Assembly: GCA_005888335.1 (NCBI GenBank)
Contig: VAWY01000026.1
Span: forward strand, 1 to 37,071
DNA: 37,071 nt
Direction: 5' to 3'
Origin: Actinomycetota bacterium
GTDB lineage: Bacteria > Actinomycetota > Thermoleophilia > Solirubrobacterales > Solirubrobacteraceae
Shown here: positions 14,676 to 21,697 of the stretch, piece after piece
Position numbering within the stretch: position 1 is the stretch's first letter
How the letters are laid out: the number at the start of each line of letters is the position of its first letter
Notes under the pieces: model-generated
Told to the model about the DNA's origin: nothing
The model's input: only the letters and a program-made list of their open reading frames with translations
Databases searched by the model: none
Made by a program: the position numbers and the translations under genes

Positions 14676-15170
14676 ATGTCAAGGCTCGATCGCGGCGCGC
14701 TGCGCCGCAGCGAGGTCCTCGCGGCGAGCGCGGGTGCGCTGCTGCTCATTGCGCTGTTCCTGCCCTGGTACGGGCTGACCGGCGAAGTCGAGGCGCTCGC
14801 GTCACGGTTCGGCGTCAGCACGAGCGCCAACGCCTGGCGGGCGTTCGGCGGCACGGACCTGCTGCTCTTCCTCGCGGCGGTGGCCGCCATCGGCCTGCCG
14901 CTGGCGCGCGCCGCGCGCTGGCCGCTCGCCCTGCGCGGACCCGCGGGCGCTCCGCTCGCCGCGGTCGGAGCGCTGGCGTCGCTGCTGGTGCTGGCCAGGC
15001 TCGTCGACCCGCCCGCCGGCGGCCTGGCCATCAAGTACGGAGCCATCCTCGGCCTGCTCTCGGCGGCCGGGATCCTCGCCGGCGGCATCGCGCTGCTGCG
15101 CGAGGAAGGCGTGGGCCTGCGCGAGGCGCTGGAGCGCTGGCGCACCGGCCCGCAGGGTGCGGCCGGCTGA
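14676..15170 (+). CDS. Small integral membrane protein, unknown function
   Basis: A 164-residue protein with about four hydrophobic segments: residues 15-33 (ending LFLPWYGL), 62-78, 90-107 and 120-140. It has a short basic cytoplasmic start and ends in an amphipathic EALERWR segment. ATG 14676 follows AACAGGAGG at good spacing. The FLPWY motif after the first segment is common in small actinobacterial membrane proteins of unknown role. It stands alone between the gas vesicle operon and a convergent LtrA gene. I assign no function. Confidence 0.75.
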   Translation: MSRLDRGALRRSEVLAASAGALLLIALFLPWYGLTGEVEALASRFGVSTSANAWRAFGGTDLLLFLAAVAAIGLPLARAARWPLALRGPAGAPLAAVGALASLLVLARLVDPPAGGLAIKYGAILGLLSAAGILAGGIALLREEGVGLREALERWRTGPQGAAG

Positions 15171-15184
15171 CGGACCGGCCGCGC

Positions 15185-15353
15185 AGATGGTTGGTTCCGC
15201 GGCCGTCGTGCCCGGATGGCCGTGGATCGCGGATGCCGGGCGCCGCACGCCGGACCGGAACAGTGCCAGCGGCACGGGCCGGTCTCGGCGGGTGGCGATC
15301 CGGCGCCGCGAGGCGCGGTCAGCCGGGTGCGAGGGTCGTGGAACCAGCCATCT
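15185..15353. repeat. Imperfect inverted repeat pair between convergent genes
   Basis: AGATGGTTGGTTCC (15185-15198) and GGAACCAGCCATCT (15340-15353) are complementary at 13 of 14 positions. The similarity continues inward more weakly for about 11 bases. The pair brackets nearly the whole 181-base gap between the membrane gene and ltrA, and the right arm overlaps the ltrA stop codon. It could be a relic of a small mobile element or a large terminator stem. No transposase is present. Confidence 0.35.
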
Positions 15354-16557
15354 ACGGCGAGGAGTCGCCTCCGGCCTGGCTCGCGACGAGCTGGTGCCGG
15401 AGGCGCTCTCGCAGCTCGGCGAAGTGGCGCGCCTCCCAGGCGATGAGCGCCACGAGCACCGCCGCCACGATCGCCAGCGTGGCCAGCGCGGCGAGGTGGA
15501 CCGCCGCCGGCACGAGCGCGACGAGCACGACTGCGCAGACGAGCCGCTGGCCGCTGAACCGGTGGACGTTGCGCGCCCGGAAGGCCACGTGGGCCAGCAG
15601 GTAGAGGGCGATGCCGCCGAGCATGGCCACCGCGGGCACGAGCTTCAGCGGGTCATCGACGTGGGCCAGCGTCTTCTTCAGGCCGACCGCGGAGAGCACG
15701 ATGCCGGCGACCATCGGCAGGTGCAGGTACGAGTAGGAGTCGCGCGCGATCTCGTTGCGCTCGCGACCGGGCGCGGCGTGGGTCAGGCGCCGCTGCGCGA
15801 CGAGGGCGACCACGTCGAAGTACATCCACCACAGCGCGCCGGCCACGACGATCCCGAGCACGGCCGCGACGACGACGCCGGCGTCGACGCCGGCCTGCGC
15901 GCCGACGCCGATCGCGACGATCGACTCGCCCAGCGCGATCAGCACGATCAGCCCGTGGCGCTCGGCGAAGTGGCCGGGCACGAGCTTCCAGCCCTCCGAG
16001 CCGAAGAAGAACGGCCCGGCCATGTCGAGCAGCAGGGCGAGCGCCCACAGCCCGCCCTGCGGCGCGCCGTCGGTCGACGAGGCCGCGAGGAGCAGGCCGG
16101 CGCCGATCGCCGTGCTGCCCGCGAGGCCGATCACCGAATGGCGCAGCGCCGGGTCGTCGCGGCTGGCCACAAGGAACAGCACGATGTGCGCGGCGCGCAC
16201 GCCCGCGTAGGCGCAGGCGAACAGCAGCGCGGACCCGCCGAACGCGCGCGGGACGCACAGCGCGACGACGAGCAGCGCCGCCATCGCGGCGAACATCGCC
16301 AGGCGGACGGTCCCCTCCTCCGGGTCGACGACGCTGGTCAGCCAGGCGTAGCCGACCCACGACCACCACAGGACGCCGAGGACCAGCAGCCCCTTGGCCA
16401 GCCCCACCCACGTCGGCGAGGCCGACATCAGCGCCGTGCACTGGGTGATGGCCAGCACGAAGACCAGGTCGAAGAACAGCTCGAGCGGCGTGACCCGCTC
16501 CTCGTCGCGAAGCACCGCCGTGAGGTGCGGGGTGCGCAGGCGAGCGACCGTGCTCAT
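15352..16557 (-). CDS. ltrA: Low temperature requirement protein A (LtrA) family membrane protein
   Basis: A 401-residue polytopic membrane protein of the LtrA family, about 10-12 hydrophobic segments. The family start is clear: RVTPLELFFDLVFVLAITQ (residues 20-38). ERHGLIVLIALGESIVAIG in the middle is the second conserved block, and YSYLHLPMVAGIV the third. LtrA was first described in Listeria for growth at low temperature, but its biochemical role is not established. The end is hydrophilic and His/Glu-rich. The gene is divergent from the PilZ gene with only 40 bases between. A second family member lies at 23781-24908. Confidence 0.88.
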   Translation of the reverse strand: MSTVARLRTPHLTAVLRDEERVTPLELFFDLVFVLAITQCTALMSASPTWVGLAKGLLVLGVLWWSWVGYAWLTSVVDPEEGTVRLAMFAAMAALLVVALCVPRAFGGSALLFACAYAGVRAAHIVLFLVASRDDPALRHSVIGLAGSTAIGAGLLLAASSTDGAPQGGLWALALLLDMAGPFFFGSEGWKLVPGHFAERHGLIVLIALGESIVAIGVGAQAGVDAGVVVAAVLGIVVAGALWWMYFDVVALVAQRRLTHAAPGRERNEIARDSYSYLHLPMVAGIVLSAVGLKKTLAHVDDPLKLVPAVAMLGGIALYLLAHVAFRARNVHRFSGQRLVCAVVLVALVPAAVHLAALATLAIVAAVLVALIAWEARHFAELRERLRHQLVASQAGGDSSP

Positions 16558-16569
16558 CGCGTGGATCTT

Positions 16570-16581
16570 CGCACCGGTGCG
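16570..16581. promoter_or_regulatory. 12-base perfect palindrome in divergent promoter
   Basis: CGCACCGGTGCG sits at the middle of the 40-base gap between the ltrA and PilZ starts. A regulator binding here would act on both genes. GC-rich palindromes of this size arise by chance, so support is weak. Confidence 0.25.
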
Positions 16582-16597
16582 CTATCACTCGCGGGCG

Positions 16598-16918
16598 ATG
16601 TACCCACGCGCCTCATCACGGCGCACCGCCCCGCGCGCGGTGGTCGAGCTTCCCGTGACCCTGGTGCGGGGCCGCGGCAAGCCGATCTCGAGCCGCACCG
16701 TCGACGTGGGCCGGGGCGGGATGCGCGTCTGCAGCGAGCGGCCGCTCGGGATCGACGAGCTGCTGTCGTTCGACCTGCTCTGGCAGGACGCGCACCTCGA
16801 AGGCCGCGCGCGCGTCCTGCGCGAGGACGTCGGCTCGACCTACGCCCTGCGCTTCGAGCCGCTGGGCGCCCGGACGAGCGACGCGCTCGGCCGGCTGCTC
16901 GGGGGCGTCGGCCTCTAG
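16598..16918 (+). CDS. PilZ-domain protein, possible c-di-GMP sensor
   Basis: A 106-residue single-domain protein. RxxxR (Arg9 to Arg13 in RRTAPR) and the strand-turn motif DVGRGGMRV (Asp36-Gly41) correspond to the two c-di-GMP-binding signatures of PilZ; the usual Ser of DxSxxG is Gly here. Later strands ARVLREDVGSTYALRFEPL complete the barrel. It may sense c-di-GMP, but loss of the Ser leaves binding uncertain. ATG 16598 was chosen because the domain begins right after it. Its stop codon is inside a palindrome shared with the convergent SDR gene. Confidence 0.78.
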   Translation: MYPRASSRRTAPRAVVELPVTLVRGRGKPISSRTVDVGRGGMRVCSERPLGIDELLSFDLLWQDAHLEGRARVLREDVGSTYALRFEPLGARTSDALGRLLGGVGL

Positions 16919-16927
16919 AGGCCGACG
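16906..16927. terminator. 22-base perfect palindrome across two convergent stop codons
   Basis: The half-site CGTCGGCCTCT is followed immediately by its exact reverse complement. The central CTAG contains both stop codons: TAG of the PilZ gene on plus (16916-16918) and TAG of the SDR gene on minus (16917-16915). The two proteins therefore share the ending Val-Gly-Leu, modified only by frame. In RNA it would fold on either strand, so a bidirectional terminator is likely. Confidence 0.5.
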
Positions 16928-17733
16928 AGCCGCTCGCTGAGCTCCCAGAGCCGGCGGCGCGCCTCGGCGTCATAGGCCTGGTCGTCGGCGCGCGCCTCGC
17001 GCAGGCCGTTGAAGTAGCGGCCGGTCACCCCGTCGAGCGCGGGATCGGCGATGAGCCGCTCGGTCGCCTCCGCGCCCTCCTCGATCGTGCTGATCGGGCG
17101 GGGGACGATCTTGGTCGGCATGTAGGTCGCCGGGTGCAGGCTCGTCGCGGTCACGCCGGCGCCGTCGCCGAGCCGGTCGGCGAGCTCGAAGGTGAACATG
17201 ATCTGCGCGAGCTTGCTCTGGCAGTACGCGCGCGTCCCGTCGTAGCTGCGCTCGAGCATCACGTCGTCGAAGTCGATCGGCATCTGCCCGGCCGAGGCGA
17301 CGTGCACGATCCGCGCAGGCGCCGAGCGGCGCAGGAGGTCGAGCAGCTCGCGGGTCAGCAGAAAGCCCGCCAGGTAGTTGACCGCGAAGCGCAGCTCGTA
17401 GCCGTCGTCGCTCTCGGCCCGCGCGCCGTCGCCCGGCACCCGGGTGCCGATGCCGGCGTTGCTCACCATGACGTCGAGGCGCTCGAAGCGCTCGCGGATG
17501 TCCGCGGCGAGACCGCGGACCTGAACGAGCGACGCGAGGTCGGCGAGCGCGAGCTCGACGCGGTCGTTGCCGGTCGTCGCGCGGATGGCCTCGACGGTCG
17601 CCTCGCCGCGCTCGCGGCTGCGGCCGTGCACGACGATCTGCGCGCCGCGGCGGGCGAGGTCCTCGGCGACCTGGCGGCCCAGGCCGTCGGTCGCCCCGGT
17701 GATCAGGATGGTCTGCTCCTCGAGCGCTCGCAT
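16915..17733 (-). CDS. Short-chain dehydrogenase/reductase
   Basis: A 272-residue NAD(P)-dependent oxidoreductase with Rossmann fold. The cofactor motif TGATDGLG is at 13-20, HGRSRERG follows strand 2 (an Arg suggests NADP preference), LADLAS binds adenine, NAGIG is the strand 4 motif, a catalytic Ser lies in VHVASAG, and YCQSK supplies Tyr and Lys. The extended region after the active site (SLHPATYMPTKIV) resembles retinol dehydrogenase/WW-domain oxidoreductase-like SDRs. The substrate is unknown. It starts 27 bases after the GST stop on the same strand and is likely co-transcribed with it. Confidence 0.9.
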   Translation of the reverse strand: MRALEEQTILITGATDGLGRQVAEDLARRGAQIVVHGRSRERGEATVEAIRATTGNDRVELALADLASLVQVRGLAADIRERFERLDVMVSNAGIGTRVPGDGARAESDDGYELRFAVNYLAGFLLTRELLDLLRRSAPARIVHVASAGQMPIDFDDVMLERSYDGTRAYCQSKLAQIMFTFELADRLGDGAGVTATSLHPATYMPTKIVPRPISTIEEGAEATERLIADPALDGVTGRYFNGLREARADDQAYDAEARRRLWELSERLVGL

Positions 17734-17760
17734 GCGGGCAGGTTCGCACGCGGGCGCGGT

Positions 17761-18534
17761 TCAGCCCGGGTGCGGCCGGCGGTGGCGCCGGAACATCTCC
17801 TCGACCCAGATGAACCCCGGCCGCGCCCGCAGCGGCTCGCGGAACGCCGCGAGCCCGGCGGGGATGGGGTCCAGCAGCCACGGACCCTCGGGCGGCTGGA
17901 CGAGCGGGTAGAACAGCGCCGCCGCGGTGAGGTCGGCGACGGTGAAGCGCCCGCCTACGAGGTAGCCGTCGCCGCCGAGGGCGGCCTCGAGGCTGTCCAG
18001 CGCGGCTAGGACCTTGGCGCGGGCCATGTCGGCCGCCTCGTCGCCGGCGACGCGGAAGCGCGCGCTCGTGAACGCCCGCCCGTAGGCCCCGCCGAGGCGG
18101 CGCAGCGGGCCGGGCAGCGCGCCGCCGACCGTGCGCGCGGCGAGCTCCCCGTAGCCGTCGCGCTCGCTGCGCAGCTCGTGGAAGACGAGCCGCCGGATGG
18201 CCGGGCCGAGCTCCTCGTCGTAGAAGGCCTCGAGCTCGAGCGCCGCGCGGCGCTCGCGCGGATCCTCGGGGTAGAGGGGCGGCGCGGGGAAGCGGCGCTC
18301 GAGGGCCGCGATGATCGCCGTCGAATCGCCGATGCGCTCGCCGTCGAGCTCGAGGACGGGGAGCGTCACCTGCCCGCCGCGCGTCAGCCACAGCGCGACG
18401 AGCATGTGCGGGCCGGCCGGCGGGGCGTGGCGGTCGTGCTCGATGCCCTTGTAGGCCAGCGCCCAGCGGGCCTTCTCGCTGTAGTGCGAGACGGGGATGT
18501 GCCACAGGGTCGGGCGCCCGGTCACCGCCCGCAT
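17761..18534 (-). CDS. Glutathione S-transferase family protein
   Basis: A 257-residue protein with an N-terminal thioredoxin-like domain (LWHIPVSHYSEKARWALAYK, residues 10-29; QVTLPVLELDGERIGDSTAI contains the cis-Pro and the Ser-Thr that bind the glutathione gamma-glutamyl group in the family) and an all-helical C-terminal domain with VGGRFTVADLTAAALFYPL. Actinobacteria usually lack glutathione, so the thiol used may differ. Ser in SHYSEKAR is a candidate for the thiol-activating residue. The start codon abuts an inverted repeat that also lies before the divergent TetR gene. Followed by the SDR gene, it forms a likely detoxification pair under that regulator. Confidence 0.87.
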   Translation of the reverse strand: MRAVTGRPTLWHIPVSHYSEKARWALAYKGIEHDRHAPPAGPHMLVALWLTRGGQVTLPVLELDGERIGDSTAIIAALERRFPAPPLYPEDPRERRAALELEAFYDEELGPAIRRLVFHELRSERDGYGELAARTVGGALPGPLRRLGGAYGRAFTSARFRVAGDEAADMARAKVLAALDSLEAALGGDGYLVGGRFTVADLTAAALFYPLVQPPEGPWLLDPIPAGLAAFREPLRARPGFIWVEEMFRRHRRPHPG

Positions 18535-18548
18535 ACTGACTGGTCAGT
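18535..18548. promoter_or_regulatory. Probable TetR operator between GST and TetR genes
   Basis: ACTGAC-TG-GTCAGT is a perfect six-base inverted repeat with a two-base spacer, placed directly against the GST start codon and 18 bases before the TetR start. The short divergent gap and TGACTGGTCA core are typical of TetR-family autoregulation. Confidence 0.6.
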
Positions 18549-18566
18549 CGGTAGACTTCAAGTCCG

Positions 18567-19208
18567 ATGTCCGCTTCTGGTCGCCTCGACCGCCGCACGC
18601 GCCCGGCGCGCGCGCAGGCGCGCGACGGCCGCGAGGCGCTGCTCGAGGCCGCGGCGCGCGTCTTCGCCAGGCGCGGCTTCCGCGACGCTTCGGTCGACGA
18701 CATCGCGCGCGAGGCGGGCTTCTCCAAGGGCGCGGTGTACTGGCACTTCACAGGCAAGGACGACCTCTTCTTCTCGCTCGTCGACGAACGTCTCGACCGC
18801 CCGGTCCGCGAGGCGATCGCGGTGCTCGAGTCCGCGCCACCCGGCGAGGACATGGCGCCGCGGGCGAGCGCTCTGTTCGCCGACCTGCTGCAGCGCCGGC
18901 GCGACCTGATGCTGCTCGACCGCGAGTACTGGTCCCTCGCCGTCCGCGACCCGCGCCTGCGCGTCCGCTACGCGGAGCGCCAGCGCGAACTGCGCCGCGC
19001 GCTGGCCGGCGCGCTCCGGGCACGCGTCGAGCATCTGGGGCAGCCCGTCGCCGACGTGCCGATGGAGGAGATCGCCGCAGCGCTGCTCGCCCTCGCCCAC
19101 GGGCTCACGCACGACCGGCTCGTCGACGCCGACGCGGTGCCCGAGCACCTGCTCGGCCAGACCTTCGCGCTGATCTACGCTGGGCTCATCGCGCGGGCGG
19201 ATCGCTGA
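18567..19208 (+). CDS. TetR-family transcriptional regulator
   Basis: A 213-residue repressor-like protein. The N-terminal helix-turn-helix is clear: REALLEAAARVFARRGFRDA (22-41), SVDDIAREAGFSKGAVYWHF (recognition helix with GAVYWHF) and KDDLFFSLVDE. The rest is an all-helical ligand and dimer domain with AAALLALAHGLTHDRLVD. A TAGACT box nine bases before the ATG and no ribosome site suggest a leaderless mRNA. It is divergent from the GST-SDR pair and probably represses both sides; the alpha/beta hydrolase follows in the same transcript. Confidence 0.9.
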   Translation: MSASGRLDRRTRPARAQARDGREALLEAAARVFARRGFRDASVDDIAREAGFSKGAVYWHFTGKDDLFFSLVDERLDRPVREAIAVLESAPPGEDMAPRASALFADLLQRRRDLMLLDREYWSLAVRDPRLRVRYAERQRELRRALAGALRARVEHLGQPVADVPMEEIAAALLALAHGLTHDRLVDADAVPEHLLGQTFALIYAGLIARADR

Positions 19209-19969
19209 TCCGCGCGCTGCTCAACGCGCTGGTCTACTTCCCGGCCCGGGCGATCGCGCAGACGCCGGCCGCGGCGGGGCTCGCGTTCGAGGACCTCGAG
19301 ATCGCCACCGAGGACGCCGAGCGCCTGCACGGCTGGTGGATCCCGGCGCCGCGACGTGCGGCCGGTCACGTCCTGCTCTGCCACGGCAACGCGGGCAACG
19401 TCGGCGACCGCGTCGAGAACGCGGCCCTGCTGACCGCCGCAGGGTTCGACGTGCTGCTCTTCGACTACCGCGGCTACGGGCGCAGCAGCGGGCGGCCGAG
19501 CGAGGAGGGCACCTACCGCGACGCACGTGCCGCGCGCGCCGCCCTGCTCGGCCGCGCCGGGGTCGACCCGCGCCGCGTGCTCTACCTCGGCGAGTCGCTC
19601 GGGGCGGCGGTCGCCCTGGCGCTCGCGCTGGAGGCGCCGCCCGCCGGCCTGGTCCTGCAGTCCGCGTTCACCGGCATCCGCGACATGGCGCGGCTGCACT
19701 ACCCGTTCGTCCCGCGCTCGCTGGTGCCCGACGCCTATCCGACGCTGCGGCGCATCGGCGACCTGCGCGCGCCGCTGCTCGTCGTCCACGGCGACCGCGA
19801 CAGCATCGTGCCGCTCATGTACGGCGAGGAGCTCTTCACGGCGGCGCCCGAGCCCAAGCGGCTGCGTGTCCTGCCCGGCGTCGGCCACAACGACCTGATC
19901 ACGCTCGCCGGCGAGGCGTGGGCGGGCGCGATCGCATCGTGGGCGGCAGCGCTGTGGCGGGAAGGGTGA
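19205..19969 (+). CDS. Alpha/beta hydrolase, BEM46/ABHD13-like, apparent CTG start
   Basis: A 254-residue serine hydrolase. Oxyanion motif HGNAGN (60-65), nucleophile Ser131 in GESLG, acid Asp199 in HGDRDS and His228 in GVGHND complete the triad. The N-terminus ALLNALVYFPAR and the FEDLEIATED...GWWIPA stretch are typical of the BEM46/ABHD13-like group and need to be included. No ATG, GTG or TTG in this frame lies near the family's beginning; the first GTG is codon 83, past the oxyanion loop. CTG at 19205, overlapping the TetR stop as CTGA with GGGCGGA upstream, is the best start. A -1 frameshift from TetR is the alternative. The 3' end overlaps a convergent gene by 71 bases. Substrate unknown. 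Confidence 0.8.
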   Translation: MIRALLNALVYFPARAIAQTPAAAGLAFEDLEIATEDAERLHGWWIPAPRRAAGHVLLCHGNAGNVGDRVENAALLTAAGFDVLLFDYRGYGRSSGRPSEEGTYRDARAARAALLGRAGVDPRRVLYLGESLGAAVALALALEAPPAGLVLQSAFTGIRDMARLHYPFVPRSLVPDAYPTLRRIGDLRAPLLVVHGDRDSIVPLMYGEELFTAAPEPKRLRVLPGVGHNDLITLAGEAWAGAIASWAAALWREG

Positions 19970-20663
19970 CCGACGGCACCGCCAGGCGGAAGTCGGCCAG
20001 CGGCGGGCGGGCGCGGGCCTCGACGATCGACAGGCCGTGGGGCAGCGCGGGCAGCGCGACCGTGCGCCTGACCCGCAGCCGGCGCGGGAGTCCGACGCGA
20101 TAGCGCCGCCAGCGCACGCCGCGCACCTCCACCTGCAGCCGGTGCTCGGCGACGATGAGCTCGCCGAAGACCGCGACGTCGCCGTACCGGTGGCGCGCCT
20201 CGATGTGCCCGGTCTCATCGGCGCTCAGGTTCCAGCCCGGAGCCCGCTCGTCGAGCCAGGCGACGAACGGCGCCAGCGGCGATCGGCCGGCGATCGAGAT
20301 GTCGGAGGCGATCAGGCGCGGCGTGGGGAGCGGCTCGATGCGGACCGACCGGGCGACCGCCTCCATCGTCTCGATCGGCAGCCCGTCCCAGTCGACGTCG
20401 CGCAGGATGAGCCGGCCCTGGTAGCGATCGCCCGAGCGGCGCAGCCGGATCGCCTCGACGATCGCGTTCGCGCGGCGCCCGCCCACGATCAGCTCGACGC
20501 TGCGGCCCTTCACGTTGCGGATCAGCCCGTCGGCCACCTCGGCGAGGATCCGGATCTGCACGTCGGCGAGGCCCAGCGCGCCACCGAGCGCGGGCTCGGC
20601 CCACCACCGCTGGGCGTCGACCCAGAGGTCGAGCCACGACGCGCGGTCGCCCGGTCCGGCCAC
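19899..20663 (-). CDS. Conserved protein of unknown function, LmeA/DUF2993-like
   Basis: A 254-residue protein that I cannot name with certainty. Short amphipathic strands alternate with polar turns throughout, for example IRNVKGRSVELIVGGRRANA and TPRLIASDISIAGRSPL. LSADETGHIEARHRYGDVAV and LPHGLSIVEARARPPLADFR resemble the lipid-binding LmeA/DUF2993 family, which has an elongated beta fold. No signal peptide is present with this start. GTG 20663 lies two bases after the GNAT-UspA stop, so the genes are coupled. The last 24 codons overlap the end of the convergent hydrolase; the basic end RSRPPTPRRRA may be a recent read-through extension. Confidence 0.65.
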   Translation of the reverse strand: MAGPGDRASWLDLWVDAQRWWAEPALGGALGLADVQIRILAEVADGLIRNVKGRSVELIVGGRRANAIVEAIRLRRSGDRYQGRLILRDVDWDGLPIETMEAVARSVRIEPLPTPRLIASDISIAGRSPLAPFVAWLDERAPGWNLSADETGHIEARHRYGDVAVFGELIVAEHRLQVEVRGVRWRRYRVGLPRRLRVRRTVALPALPHGLSIVEARARPPLADFRLAVPSVTLPATALPPTMRSRPPTPRRRA

Positions 20664-20665
20664 GG

Positions 20666-21673
20666 TCAGCCCGGCTTCCGCTCGCCGCGGGCGACGAGGA
20701 CATCGCACGGGGCGTGATGGGCGACGTGGTTCCAGGCGCTGCCCAGACGCTCGGCGCTGCGCCCGTCGACCACGATGAGCCGTGCCTGCTCGGCGACGGC
20801 GGCGTCGAGCAGCGCCGCGGCGAGGTCGCCGCGCCGCAGCTCGGTCGTCACCGGCACGCCGTGGCCGCGCAGCTCGTCGGCGCACTCGTGCAGGCGCTCC
20901 TGAAGATGCTCGGAGGTCTCGAGCAGCAGGCGCTGGACGCCGACGACGTGCACCTCGGCGCCCGAGGCGCGCGCGAGGTCGCCGGCCAGGCGGATCGGCA
21001 GCGCCGCCTCGGGCGAGGTGGGCGCCGCCACGACGATCGCGTTGCGTGCCGCCATCGGGCGCGCCGGGCGCAGGCCGGCGGCCATGCGCTGCAGGAGGGT
21101 GACCGCCGGGCGCACGGTCCCGGCCGCCACGGCGCGCAGCAGGTAGCGCAGCGGCGGCGTGGCGCCCTCCTCGGCGGGCAGCGCGATCAGCAGCTCGACC
21201 TCCCGGCCGTGCGGTGTGACCGTCGTCCGCCCGAGCCGCCCCAGCGCGGCGATCGCCGCCGTGTTGTTGGCCAGGACGGGAGCGGCGAAGTAGCCGATGC
21301 CCTCCTCGCGGGCGCGCTCGACGAGCGCGTCGAGCAGGACGCTCGCCAGGCCGCGACCCTGCCACTCGTCGACGACGGCGATCGCCGGCTCGGCGACGTC
21401 GCCCTCCGTGCGCACGAAGCGCGCGACGGCGACGGCGTCGCGCTCGTCCTCGGGGTCGGCGAACGCGATCAGCGCCTCGTGGTCGCGGTGGTCGACCTCG
21501 GTGAGGTAGTCGAGCTGGCGCTCGGTCAGCTGGGCGACCGGCCCGAAGAACCGGCGGTAGCGCGACTCGTCGCTCAGCCGCTCGAAGGCTCCGACGAGGG
21601 CCAGCCGATCCTCGGGCTCGATGGGCCGGATGACCAGGCGGCCTCCATCCGGGAGGGACACGGCGCGGCTCAC
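20666..21673 (-). CDS. GNAT acetyltransferase fused to universal stress (UspA) domain
   Basis: A 335-residue two-domain protein. Residues 1-165 form a GNAT N-acetyltransferase: RLVIRPIEPEDRLALVGAFE start, FFGPVAQLTERQ, strand 4 AIAVVDEWQ and the acetyl-CoA loop QGRGLASVLL. After a helical linker (170-208), residues 210-333 form a UspA domain: NAIVVAAPTSPEAALPIRLAGDLA, HVVGVQRLLLE, ARLIVVDGRSAERLGSAWNHVAHHAPCDVLVAR. The ATP-binding loop is only partly kept. GNATs joined to regulatory domains acetylate protein lysines in actinobacteria; the UspA part could gate activity by nucleotide (inference). It is divergent from the S33 peptidase with 24 bases between, and leads into the LmeA-like gene. 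Confidence 0.87.
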   Translation of the reverse strand: MSRAVSLPDGGRLVIRPIEPEDRLALVGAFERLSDESRYRRFFGPVAQLTERQLDYLTEVDHRDHEALIAFADPEDERDAVAVARFVRTEGDVAEPAIAVVDEWQGRGLASVLLDALVERAREEGIGYFAAPVLANNTAAIAALGRLGRTTVTPHGREVELLIALPAEEGATPPLRYLLRAVAAGTVRPAVTLLQRMAAGLRPARPMAARNAIVVAAPTSPEAALPIRLAGDLARASGAEVHVVGVQRLLLETSEHLQERLHECADELRGHGVPVTTELRRGDLAAALLDAAVAEQARLIVVDGRSAERLGSAWNHVAHHAPCDVLVARGERKPG

Positions 21674-21684
21674 GGCCCAGACCT

Positions 21685-21690
21685 TAGGGT
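21685..21690 (+). promoter_or_regulatory. Probable -10 box of leaderless S33 peptidase mRNA
   Basis: TAGGGT fits the actinobacterial TAnnnT -10 box and lies seven bases before the GTG start, the spacing expected when transcription begins at the start codon. No Shine-Dalgarno sequence exists in the 24-base gap. Confidence 0.45.
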
Positions 21691-21697
21691 CCTACGG

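Noticed and set aside
15157..18009. 950-codon plus frame across LtrA, PilZ and SDR
   Set aside because: Antisense or off-frame to three recognised genes; composition is low-complexity.
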